Of a stretch of 64,000 nt of DNA, positions 38,833 to 49,961 are shown piece after piece; positions within the stretch are counted from its first letter, which is position 1, and every line of letters begins with the position of its first letter. This DNA is from Bugula neritina. Taxonomy: Eukaryota; Bryozoa; Gymnolaemata; Cheilostomatida; Bugulidae. The position numbers and the translations under genes are program-made. The notes below the pieces were generated by a model. The model did not search any database. It saw nothing but the letters and a program-made list of their open reading frames with translations, and was not told the DNA's origin. Where the stretch lies: NCBI GenBank assembly GCA_964035545.1, contig OZ037767.1, forward strand, positions 27,571,628-27,635,627, read 5' to 3'.

Positions 38833-40128
38833 TTAGGTCTTTAGAGATACTTTTCGGTGAGGTCTGATCTGGGAATGACTGGATTTATGGCTACGTATAC
38901 TATGAGTGGATCCTTGTTGCACTTTACCTTGCAATCTCGGGTCAGCCAAACCAGAGTTTCTTCCTAAAGCGAATAGAAACAGTATGCCAATAAGGTTTCT
39001 CAGACTGAAGATGAAATACTAAATACTAATACTAGTTATGGAGTAGCTTACTTGTGCCGGGTTTGATGTCTCGGCTGATTGGTGGACCTTGAGACCGTAG
39101 AGAACTCCTTCGATGTGACTTCATTTGAGAGTAGCTAGATCTTTGACTTCGCAGACTTCTATGTGATTCATGACTCAGCAGTTGTCTTAAGGACCCCAGC
39201 TGACGTCTTTCTTTTTCTAGTCGCCAGATACAGTAGTTATAATAACTAATGTGCGTCAGTAATAATAACTCTCAGAAGGTAGCAAAATATAACAAGAGAA
39301 AAGTATTTGTGAAAATAAAACCAATAATTACTTTCGTTGGCCTTCTTGTCTCTGATAGCCCATATTAAAGCTGTTGTGGTAATGATGACTATAACACCAA
39401 CAATACAGCCAGATACTATGATGACTGTGCCTGAAACAAAACATCGTTCAACTCAATAATCACTTGACTTGGAATTCCTGGAGTAGCAATTGCTAGAGTC
39501 GGCACACTATAAATATGCTTTATGTTCCGTCATTGCGAATGTGTTGGCCATGGTGCTCTGTTCAGCGCTGAACTTCTTGAAAAAAGTTCAGCACTGAACT
39601 TTGAATAAATGAAATCTTTTTGAAATTATCCATGTCACTCTGGTTTCTTGTTAAACTTGCGTAGTTGTACATGTATGTCAGTACAATTGCTTAGATCTAA
39701 ATTAGTTTATTTGAATTACAAAATACAGTTTTTATATGCTAACAAATGTCAAATATTTCAATTATTTCGCAAAACCAACAGTCCGACCTTACCATGTATA
39801 TGCGATAAAATGTGATTTTGCTCTGCATATATTGCTTATAAACTTTAGAAAACAAATTACCTTAGCCAATTAGTCGACATAAACCATAAAAACGAAGTTG
39901 TCTGCTCACTGCTCCAAGGCTGTCTAGTTTGTAAATCCATCAACTTTTATGATATTATGATCCCAGTATTGTAACATTTACACTGGGTGTTTATATACAT
40001 TTTTGTTTAACTATCATATATTTATAAATTATGGTTTTACACTTTATAAATATTAATGACTTACTGACATATTTAACTTTTCTCTCTTCGTCTACAGTAG
40101 TCAAGTTGGCTGTCACATTTAAAAACAT
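38833..40128 (-). CDS. Unrecognised small single-pass membrane protein (4 exons)
   Basis: Exons 40065-40128, 39332-39430, 39052-39216 and 38833-38963 join in frame to 152 residues with consensus splice sites. The first exon starts at an in-frame ATG (40128-40126) and carries two N-glycosylation sequons (NVT, NLT). A single strongly hydrophobic segment at about residues 22-46 is followed by basic residues (RDKK), predicting N-terminus outside and tail inside the cell with no signal peptide. The cytoplasmic tail is rich in Ser, Arg and His and contains a diverged internal duplication: HRSLRSQRSSYSQMKSHRR in one exon and THSIRSHKSSHSQIRPHRK in the next. Each copy ends in a PKA-like site (RRSSL, RKVSL). 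I recognise no family. The 5' end is the least certain part: additional upstream exons could exist between 40129 and 40880. Confidence 0.6.
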
Positions 40129-40880
40129 ATTAATCCTATTTGATGGATTTTATTATAAAAAGTCTTTGTAATAATATTTGTCTCTACTGTTAAAAGCAGA
40201 CTAAAATGAAATCCAACATATTTATAATACTTGGCTGAAATTCCACATATTGTTGACAGTATGTTTCATTTACTTGATATTTCATAATTATTATAGTCTA
40301 CATATAACTTCATATTGTATATAACAATAAAACATTTATTTCCAAGGTCCATGAGTTACACATTTCCCCCCTGAGGAGAACATGTGTTTATTCTTACATT
40401 TACATTTAGGCACAAAAAGCTGCAAGCAAGTTTTTACTGAAATAGCATATTTTATTATTTACCCCCTACATGTTTTTATAGTGCTATTCATCAAGTAAGA
40501 TCAGCTTGCATCAGTTTTGAGTAGAGCATATTTCATTTATTTTTTATGATGAGAAAATGAATGCTGTTCCACATAAATCTTAATCAAAATTCATCATATG
40601 TATAAATATAGATTTCAACAGTCACAGAAACAAATATATTATAATAAAATAAAAAGTAAATGGTATAATAAACAGATAAAATCTGAACAAAATGCTAAAA
40701 AAATAGTTTCTATAATATATAAAAATATATAATAATGTAGTTGCACAATACAACATTATTTTTATTAAAGTGGTTACTACTAATTAATTTATGATTGTCA
40801 GTACTTCCATTTAAAATTTTTGCACAATACAATTAGACATTTCAAGTTATAGTCCAACTGTCTGAGAAATTTACAACGAT
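40129..40880. other. Spacer between two minus-strand genes
   Basis: AT-rich, holding the 3' end of the NADAR gene (AATAAA on the minus strand at 40766-40761) and the presumed promoter of the small membrane protein gene. No coding exon is recognised. Confidence 0.5.
40761..40766 (-). terminator. Candidate polyadenylation signal for the NADAR gene
   Basis: Minus-strand AATAAA about 115 bases beyond the NADAR stop codon. Confidence 0.5.
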
Positions 40881-42516
40881 TTAACTTTGAGTTTCAAGAA
40901 TGATTCTCTCACGAACTTGGGTCAGAGCTTCTCCCAGGTAGTTGGTTCCTCGCCAAGTTGATCTGTCGAGTGCTAACGGATTGGTTTCGGCTAAACCAAT
41001 GCCCCAAATCTTATCACTAGGACTTGCTTCAGCAAGTGTTGTACCCTTTGTATTCATCAGATGACAAAGGAGATGCTCATTTTGTGTAAACTGTAATCAT
41101 TGACAACTAAAGTCTGATGCATCATTATAAGCTTGTACAAAAATATCCTTCAACTATATTTAATTATTGCACATATTAGTTGAAAAGTGATTGTATATAA
41201 ATATTATACTAAAAACTAATTGATTACATTTACTAGATAAACTTAACAATTACAAAAAGTTACACAGACCAATACATTTTATTGCAAAAAACTAGCTATA
41301 GATACACAAATAGCCTATAAAGAGTTATTATATAGTGATACAATTTTTTTACATTATATCAATTGATACTATATTTCTAGCTTTATGGCATACAAAAATA
41401 GACAGTCAGATGGCCAGATATTTTGAAAAGCTAGAAAAAAAATTCCATTTTTGATTTTAAAAGTTGAAAATAAATTAAAACAAACCTTCAAATAGTTGCC
41501 ATCTGCTACAATCCTTCTGCAGTTAGCCTTCCATACGGCATCATCGAAGTTTTGAACCTTCCTTCCCAAAGATTTCTGAGTTCGTGGACTACCAGCAGCC
41601 AAAATCTTTTTCCCAGTTTCAGAATCACCAAAAAGAACTGAAAAGCAAATTATAATAACTAATACCTGAAACATAAAATCAATATAACTGCTCATTTTCC
41701 AAACAAATATGGCTGTAAATAATGAAATTCAAAATAGTTATTTTGATACCTGCTTTTTGATGCATCATGTACTGCTCAGCACAGTTATACTCTACTCCAT
41801 CAGCTGAAAATGTGCATGGATGCCACTGACTAAATGGTGAATGAGATTTGTAGAAAAATGTAAATTGTTCTTTGCCGGCCTAAAACATGTTTAAAACAAA
41901 AGAAAACAATTAATTGCTAATGTTGAAAAGCTAGAATAAAACAGTCAAACTATTTAAAGGCTAATTATTATAACAATTTTTTGTACTAGTAAGTTTTAAA
42001 AACTGTTGCTTTTGTTCCAAAAAATGCATCGAAATTGCTGGAAGTGATTACATCAACTTTCATAAAGACTAGTTCTGCACACTGTTACCAATATCTTTAA
42101 CAGTCATAGTTGGATAATTACAAAATAAAACTCCCAACTTCTACCCAACAGAACAGAACACTCTGAAGTTTTACTATCCGCAACCATCAAGCAAATTGAA
42201 ATTAGAAATTTGAGCCCTTTCTCTTTTATTCCAAATTATGGTAGAAGATAATGGAATCAGAAAAAATTAAGACTATGAGTATAACAGCAACACGAATCAT
42301 AATTATAATAGACATGAGCAAATTTATAAGTGAAAAAAATTATAAAAATAATTATAAGTAGTTTTACAGCCATTTCTAAAAAAGCATCAGCATGTGCTTA
42401 ATAAAATAAGTTAACTAGATTTTGCACAACACCCACAACCATAATAATTTACCGAAATAGCTAAATAACAAAGTACTTATATTCTACTTCTAGTAAATAG
42501 TTCTAGTACTTACCAT
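40881..42516 (-). CDS. NADAR/YbiA-like N-glycosidase family protein (4 exons)
   Basis: Exons 42514-42516, 41750-41879, 41486-41637 and 40881-41090 give 164 residues, the usual size for a stand-alone NADAR (formerly DUF1768) domain. Family motifs visible are FYKSHSPFSQWHPC near the start, the YNCAEQYMMHQKA segment, WGIGLAE, and WRGTNYLGEALTQVRERI at the C-terminus. Bacterial YbiA acts on early riboflavin intermediates, and other NADAR proteins remove ADP-ribose from guanine in DNA; which activity an animal copy has cannot be read from sequence. The first coding exon contains only the ATG, immediately followed by GTAAGT, so translation begins across a splice junction. It sits head-to-head with TEDC1. 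It has introns and AT content like its neighbours, so there is no sign of recent transfer. Confidence 0.9.
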
Positions 42517-42711
42517 TTCGTGTTATAGGATTCAGCTTTCAAGAACTAAGTAAGTAGCAAATAATAAATTTAATATAAATATTATTATTAATATTATAGT
42601 CGACCTGCTAAACCAATTATTATTAATAATTGTCTTTTACTATTAGCATTGTATACCAGTATGAGTATAGCTAATTCTATCACTTGATGGCTACACTAGC
42701 AGGCACCAACA

Positions 42712-42840
42712 CTAACTCTAAGAGTTACTGTAAGACTAAGAGTAAGAGTAAGAGCTATTAGCCTATTACTATTACTATTAGTATTATATCTCCAACACTG
42801 AATATCAGTATCAGTATGAGTATTCAAATATGAAATAATG
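42712..42840. repeat. Promoter-spacer low-complexity block 2
   Basis: CTGTAAGACTAAGAGTAAG, TTACTATTACTATTAG and ATATCAGTATCAGTATGAG runs. The first word recurs in the MRPL19/SEC22B spacer near 59870, and the complement of the last shares CATACTGATACTGA with the spacers at 54228 and 59790. Confidence 0.7.
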
Positions 42841-43807
42841 ATTCTGGTCAGTTCATCATTAGCATGCTTAGCATTCAAACTATTGCGTGAGATGGTGCTA
42901 TACTGATGCTGATACCCATTGGCATTAGATTAGTCCATTGAACTATAGCCTATAGGGAAGTTTTAGTTCATTGCATTACTCATTTTCATTTTGATTATTA
43001 TTATATTATTTATTGCTCCACTATCACGCAATAACTGAAAAAGTGTTGTTGTTATAAAAGCTATGGAAATCTTTTAGCCTTAGGCTTACAATATGCGGAT
43101 TTTATGGGCAGCTTTTACATCCTCAAACAGTTGCTAAAGTTAAAATTTAGATAAAAATAGAAACTTCACAAACTCTTTTAGTGTAAATTATAAAATAGTA
43201 ATGACACAGATATTTTTTTAAACTATCTAGCATATAGATACACTATTTTCATTAACAATTAACAATTAGGCTATATTTCTCTATTTTTAAACAACAGAAT
43301 TACAAATATCAAGTCTATGGAACGAGCGCTATAGACAGAGAAAATGTTTATGATTGGTTTACTAATACATTCTTAGCAAATTAAAAAGCGGTTTTGATTG
43401 TGCGTATAAACGCTGGCTCCAGCTTTGTCCCTTCTTAAATTAATCGATTTTAAAGCGACAGTAGATGTTCATTTTCACAATCATTTTGACTTCGTTTTGC
43501 TCTTACATTTTTTGCTAGTAACATGAACTTAAAATCAAAATGAAAATGATGTGCTATGACATAAATTTGTAATATTTATAAATATTGGTTTAAATTTTAA
43601 TAAATCTTTTACCAAGTAAAATGTTGGAAAGTTTTGCAATAGTTTAATCATAAATTTGAGAAAAAGCCTCAACTTCCAAGTGATTTATCAATATCTGGGT
43701 AAAAAGTAAAATCCATTAAGTTTAATCAATTAAATTTAATTATTAACAAATGATTATATTAATATGCTAAATATTAGCTTACTTTGGGATGCTTTTTATA
43801 GTTCTAG

Positions 43808-43975
43808 CCCTAGTAAACTATTAGTATTAGTATTACATTTACTATTAGTATTGGACTTGGTAATTACTAATTAACAGAAAGCCAGAAAGTTTGGCTTAGT
43901 AATTTATTAATAGTCTTACAACAACTACTACTAGTATTATTACTACTAGTACTACTATCATTGTCATAGTTTCCA
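43808..43975. repeat. Promoter-spacer low-complexity block 3
   Basis: Runs of ACTATTAGTATTAGTATTAC and ACTACTACTAGTATTATTAC in the NADAR/TEDC1 spacer, the same trinucleotide-like vocabulary as the block at 54095-54330. Confidence 0.6.
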
Positions 43976-44330
43976 AACTAGAACTTACTGTAATTTTATC
44001 ATATTTTATAAAAATAGTTTTTATTTTGATTTCTAGTAATGCTTCATACAATTAGTGATGCACATCAACTTCAAGTAGTTTTTGAAAGAGATGGATTTTG
44101 TGGTCTTTGTGTAGTTTTTCTAATATTAAAGTTGTTCTCGATTTTGAAAATTGTTGTTTATGCACCGGTTGTTAACTTATTTCATTTATTTGAGAAAGAT
44201 TATTAGCTCTATGTTCATGGATTACAGTAGGCTAGTCAATTTTTGATGGCAAACAAATATTAGTGTCTATCAGTATCAGTGTTCATCATTGTTGATATTT
44301 TTACTGTCCACGCATTATATTATAGGTAAT

Positions 44331-47300
44331 ATGACTCAGATAAAAGAAACCATTGAGTTACTCACTAAGATTCTTCGACATAATGGAACTTCAAAAATTA
44401 AGCCCGAGGCTTTCAGACAAGCAAAGTTTGACAAAAATGAGGCAGTGAGTTATGACGAATTAGATAAGCAGTTTTTATCTGCAACCTAATATAGCTCATT
44501 TGATTTACTACTCTTTAATATTAAATCAATTTTATTTGGTTATTTAATTGAATTTTCTTCAAATGTAAGCATAGTATATTATTTATGGTTGCACGCTTAC
44601 ATTTTAGGTTCTTTGTTTTAGGCATGCCCAATGTGGAAACTGTTATTTGAAGTTATATATTATTTGAAGCATCGGAAAATTGATGACATTGCTATTAAAG
44701 CATATTCTGAGTTGAGCTCAGGTATCCCTTCCTTTACTTATATTTCACCATTTGGCTAGTGCAGAAAATTGTTAGCTGCATTTATATGCTACAATAAATT
44801 TGTGTTGAATTATTTCTTATGAAAACTGAGAGTTTGATATGTGCAAGTAATAACTTTCTTATAGACTTCAATTTTGTCTTTTTTAAATTTTCTTCTACCC
44901 CTCAAAAATATATGTGTAATTTTTTTTATCTTTCGAGTTTTCCAGTCTGTTAGTCATACTATAGTTTAACTGTTTATAGAGTTGCATATTTTTGCCTCTT
45001 TGTATTCCTACTACAACTATCTCAGATGATCATGCTTCTTTTCTTATGTTAGATGAACTGTGTGTTTATGTGAAAACGGAAATGAAGATGAGGGGATTTG
45101 TTTCACGGAGTTTTCACGAATTGCCCAATGACATGTCTCATGGTAGTCGTGAACTTCTTCTGGCGTTTGGCTGGCTTATGTGTAGATCAGGTTTAATAGA
45201 GCTGTTCATGGAGCAATGCTGTACATTCCTAGATGGCATGGAAGTAGTTGGTGATTTAGATAAGCTGTCTTTACCGGTTAGCAAGATTTTCTATTATATT
45301 CTACATTTTCAACTAGAAACCCATAAACTAAGATTTATTGTTTATGGTTTATCGCAAGTATTTTGTGTATATACATGTTTATGGTAAACAAGTAAATGAG
45401 AAACTGTGGAAGGCTATAGTAACCTAATAATTGATCTATTGTATTTTATTTACATATTAATAGCAAATTCTTGTGACACTATTTTCTTTACATAGTAATT
45501 CAGTGTAAACATTAAATTTTGATATTTGTTGGCTGCAGAGAAAGACGATCGGGCAACATAGCGCTAATTTAGGGACAGGTTGTTCAGGTGAAGTGAGAGA
45601 TAAGATTTCCTACCTCATGTGGTTAAATGGTAAACTTCGGATGAGCTTGCGAAACGTTCATATTCTACAACAGCAGAAAACTAACCTCACAAATAAGGTA
45701 AGGGATGGAGCCTGACTTGTTTTCAGTTTTAATTTTAAATTTACATTTATCTTCTCTAATGCAGCGATGTCAAAGAAGGTATAATTGCAGCATCGTGCAA
45801 AGAGGTATACCAGTAAACATTACAAACAAAAAATGGTTCTAAAGCCACATTTGATAAGCTTAGATATTATAATATACTTTTTGTAGCTTTTGAAATGTGT
45901 GAAAATGTAAATTAACTGCAATCATTTATCAGCAAGTGTTTTCAATATTGTTTTTTAATTCAGAGTTGAACTATAGTTTAGCTGGAAACTGTATTTCTTG
46001 GCCTTTTCCTCTGTAATATGGTGCAAGCTCTACATTGCATATCTCCTACTTTCTGTGTGATACATTGCAACCTGATAAAGTGGACTAATTACCAGGTACA
46101 TGAAATGACAGAGGGTACAAGTGTTGAGCCATCCCAGCGAAACCATCTCACAGTTCTAGAGCTGATGATGCTGAGAAATCCTGAGCTACTGAAGAGAAAC
46201 CTAAGACTGCTAGAGTCGGATAATCAACGACTGGAGTGTATGATATGCTGGCAAACCCATGATGACTTGTTCTGGAAGTGGATGGTTGGTTTAGTTTGCA
46301 AGATGTTCGATGAGTTATAAATTTTGTTAGACTGGTTTCTATCCCTTTTAAAGTAACTGTTGTATCGTAGCAAAGTTTTGAAAAACTCCTAGTTGCTTTG
46401 TGTTTTTCAATTTTACTGCCTGGTGAAATTAGAAGTGCAGTTATTATGGTATCTTTTAAACTTTTATTTTACATGTAGAAAAGAGAATAAACTGTGACCG
46501 TGGTCTATTGTATAAAGCATGTTCTCACTTTTATGTGAAAGCCTTTAGTTGAGGGTTTCATTTTTGAGTAAAATTGTTTCTAATTGGAATATAAAAAATA
46601 TTCACTCAACATTAAGGGGCACCTTGGTTTTGTTGTAGGAAAGTGTTCTCGACGCAAAGATTGTAGATTCAGGCTATATTGAAGAGGTTGATGATAAGAT
46701 AACTCCAAGAACTCAGGCTACAAAGCTAAAACTAGACAGCAAGTTAGAGTTGGTAGAGACTGTGAAGAAATATGAAGCTATTGTCAGTGATATGGAATCC
46801 AGAGTCACCAGCCAGGTAGTGTTTTGTAAAAGTGTTTGGTTTATGAAGGTTTTTCTAGCCTTGTTAGAATATTAGTTATTGCAAGAATGTCACATGGTAG
46901 TGTTATTTGTTGCCAAGAGAAAGGAAGGAGCAACCTGCAAAATATATTTTCTGAAATTTGATGTTAGTTTTCTGTTCCACAAAACCATTTTAACACTTAC
47001 CTAGCTGATGAGACTTAAAGTGTGCTTAATAAAGCACAAGTGTTGTATTGCACAGCTATCTTTAATGAAATAGACCTTTAAATTGTTTTTAAATTTTGCA
47101 ACTGTTTTGAGCAGTCTTTTCAGTTCATATGTTGAAGTAGTCCCAATTCAAAATTATTTTGTTGATTCCTTCCTTTTTTAAGATGTTAAGTTTTTATATG
47201 CTTAGAAAGGCTCATTCTTAAAAAGATCAATTTGAGTTTTATTAAATATAAATAACATCTGTTTAAATTTTAGAATGACTTTGTAGTTCTTGTATTCAAA

Positions 47301-49208
47301 TGCCAATTTTAAAAACTACAAATAGTTAAACCATAGAATCATTCATTAAATCTGTAATAAGATTCACTAAAGTAAAACTAATCAAATCTAAATGTCTGAA
47401 AAATAGCTATCACCAATTTTTGAGAGAGAGAAAAAATCTTTTAATAAGTTTTTAAACCCAGTTTTGAAATTATTAATTAATTAATATCAAGTAGTAATTG
47501 TTGCCTCCTGAAAAAAGACACGTTTGTAGCATACATGATAAGCTTGACTTAAGATAAAGGTCTTTAAATCTCGTTGCTAATATACGGAAATACATTCAAT
47601 CTCACTTGTCTTTTTTACAATTTGTAATTTTTTGTCACTTTGTCAGCTATAAAACAGCTGATTTTTCCACAAGTGGGTTGTTTGATTAAAATGTGTTCTT
47701 AGGAAGCAGAAAAGCCTCTCACGATGGCAGACATTGACAAAGCATTAACAGACATCAAGTCAGAAATAGCAACACACATTGACCTGTTACTCCAGAAGTT
47801 ACCTGCAGATTATAGCGGAGCAAATTCGTCAGCATCAAGTGTCAGTGTTCTCTCCGCTGCCGTTACTAATCAGTCTCAAGTGAGTAATTTGTACCAACTA
47901 AATGTTGTGTATTCAGCAGAAGCCTAAAAATGTACTCCTCTCGATATCACATAATAATAATAAATTTCCAACTGTAGCCATTCACAGAAGTCAATGTTGC
48001 AAAGAGTGATAATATCTACTTTTTCAATCATGTGTTGTATATCTCTATTGAGAACAGTATGTTAAGGTTTTCAATGGTAACATGGCTTTGTGGCTTTCAA
48101 ACATAGCATAAATTAAATGCCCTTCCTGCCATCACCAAAGACCTTTGTGGGCTTCAAGTCACTAGCACATGGATCAGGTGCTTTTATTCATTGAACCACA
48201 GCCTAGTTTTTATACAAGTGTGGTTGGTAGGTTGATTAGCTAAACACGAGGACATTTAAATATAGTTTTAATGCTAAATTACACAGGTGTATATTTATTA
48301 TATTATATATTATATGTTTATTATTGGTGTTTAGGGAGAATTCCATTCATGGAAACCGGTAAGAAAGTTGAAACGTCTGCGGAGAGAAGAGTCTCAGGCA
48401 AGTAGCTTTACCTCAGCATCTGGTGCTGACAGGGAAGTGTCAGCCATGGAGTCAGAGCTTCAGAATCTTCAGGTAACAGCAGATTATTTATTACATTCTG
48501 TTGCATATATTGGATTTAGCATGACACATAACTACACCCGATGCAGAGCTAAAAACTGCTAAAGTTTAGTTTTTGATGTGCGTGTTAGGAAAAAGCTGTT
48601 GGAAAGGTTATTGTAATAGCAACACCTTTTAATAAACCGACTGGCTATTATTCATGTATTTATATATTTTCTAAACATACCATACATAATACATTTGCTT
48701 CATAAAAGTTAATGTTGGATAGGAAAAAATATATTCCAGTTGCTGTTAGTGAACTCATGTGTGCCAAGACGCATTATATTATCTGAATCTCAATTTTGAA
48801 CATTTAGTTTTTTAATCTGCCATTTTTCACAAAGATTGAAAAGCTTGAGGCCTCCTGGTTTTAGCCAGCACAATATTTTGTAAGCTGCTAAAGTATTTTC
48901 TACAACATAAGACAAAAGTACCCGGGCTCCCATCATTTGCTTTTAGGTTTTATTTATCTTTAAAAATGCATTCAAATAATACTTTTGCTCTTTTATAGTA
49001 TAAAAAGATTAGTCTATACTTATACAAAGGGCATTCAGTAAATATAAACATCTACATGATATGAACTTTACAGGACCTAATGGAGAGGTTACAGGAAGAT
49101 ATAGAGTACAAACAACTGAAATACCGTGAAGATTTGTCTAGTGTGACAAGTGGTATGGAGTCTTTGTATGAGTACATTAGCTCTGAACCTGTTATTATCA
49201 GGCAATGA
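44331..49208 (+). CDS. TEDC1: TEDC1, tubulin epsilon and delta complex protein 1 (9 exons)
   Basis: Centriolar protein that, with TEDC2 and delta- and epsilon-tubulin, is needed to build stable triplet microtubules. Exons 44331-44444, 44622-44721, 45026-45276, 45539-45697, 46096-46284, 46639-46815, 47703-47879, 48335-48472 and 49074-49208 join in frame to 479 residues (human about 425). Blocks that agree with the vertebrate protein as I remember it are FRQAKFDKNEA near residue 32, HGSRELLLAFGWLMCRSG near 110, YLMWLNGKLR near 190, HLTVLELMMLRNPE near 245, and a tryptophan-rich WKWM segment at the end of exon 5. The C-terminal third is a charged, Ser-rich, coiled-coil-like region specific to this protein. 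The stop codon lies in the first unit of a tandem repeat. Divergent from NADAR, convergent with ZMYND12. Confidence 0.88.
48112..48212 (-). mobile_element. Old, diverged copy of the 13.8-kb SINE family
   Basis: On the minus strand, GACTTGAAGCCCACAAAGG is followed by GTGATGGCAGGAAGGGCATT, parallel in order and spacing to the SINE at 13756-13918 (GGTTCAAACCC, ACAAAGG, GTGATGTTAGGAAGAGCAT). A tRNA-like head lies upstream, but box B is decayed. No target duplication is obvious. It sits in a TEDC1 intron, antisense to the gene. Confidence 0.6.
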
Positions 49209-49320
49209 GCTCTAATTCATGTCCTAATGAGCTCTAATACACATGTCCTAATGAGCTCTAACACATGTCCTAATGGGCTCTAACATATGTCTCAATGAGA
49301 TCTAATACATGCTCACAAAC
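49202..49320 (+). repeat. 24-26-bp tandem repeat overlapping the TEDC1 stop codon
   Basis: Five copies of AATGAGCTCTAACACATGTC with small changes. The first copy begins CAATGAGCTCTAAT, and its TGA is the TEDC1 stop codon, so the array runs from the last codon into the 3' untranslated region. Confidence 0.85.
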
Positions 49321-49961
49321 ATATCCTAGCAATGTATCTTCAAGTATTCATTTGTACATTGCAGTGTTTTTTACAGTAGACTAGCTCTAAAATATTTTTG
49401 TATTTGTTTCCCTGTAAATATGCCTACTAGTCTTCTTAATTGAAGTGACTTGCTACGCATACAAAGCATCATTAGTGAAACTGTGAGTTAATATTTAAAT
49501 AATCATTTCAACTTTCTTAGCACAGTTTTTAGTGTCTGTAAATTTATCCAATCTGACAGAAAATCTCCTAGTAGGAATTATTTTTGTTAAATTCTATTGG
49601 TTTTGCCACAAGTTTATAAGATATTAAACTGGTTGGTTTTTATTTCATGTTTGTAGAGTGTAAAAATCGGTTATAATATTATAAATAGTACAATCTTTCG
49701 ATCTGCCAAAGGTAAAATTTGTGTATTTATACATGTCTTGTTTATAATATAATGACATACATGACCATACACTCAGTTAACTCATTTCATTATAAAGTTT
49801 CATAATTTCATATAAAGTTTCATTCTTTTATAATCAGATGAGCAAACATACTAAAATGGAAAACCTTTTGCTGTTTTTATCAGTACAGTTCCGATCAGTT
49901 CATGAGTGTGTTGCTTATTGGTGGTACTATTTCTTTAATAGGGAGATCATAACTCCCAATA
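49321..49961. other. Tail-to-tail spacer TEDC1 / ZMYND12
   Basis: AT-rich converging 3' flanks. No gene is recognised. Confidence 0.5.

Larger units (their letters stand above)
42517..44330. promoter_or_regulatory. Divergent spacer NADAR / TEDC1
   Basis: About 1.8 kb between divergent start codons. It holds low-complexity blocks at 42712-42840 and 43808-43975, and the word TTTTAGCCTTAGGCTT at 43072-43087. A likely 3' splice site (TTATAG at 44320-44325) just before the TEDC1 ATG implies a non-coding first exon for TEDC1 in this spacer. No other gene is seen. Confidence 0.55.
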
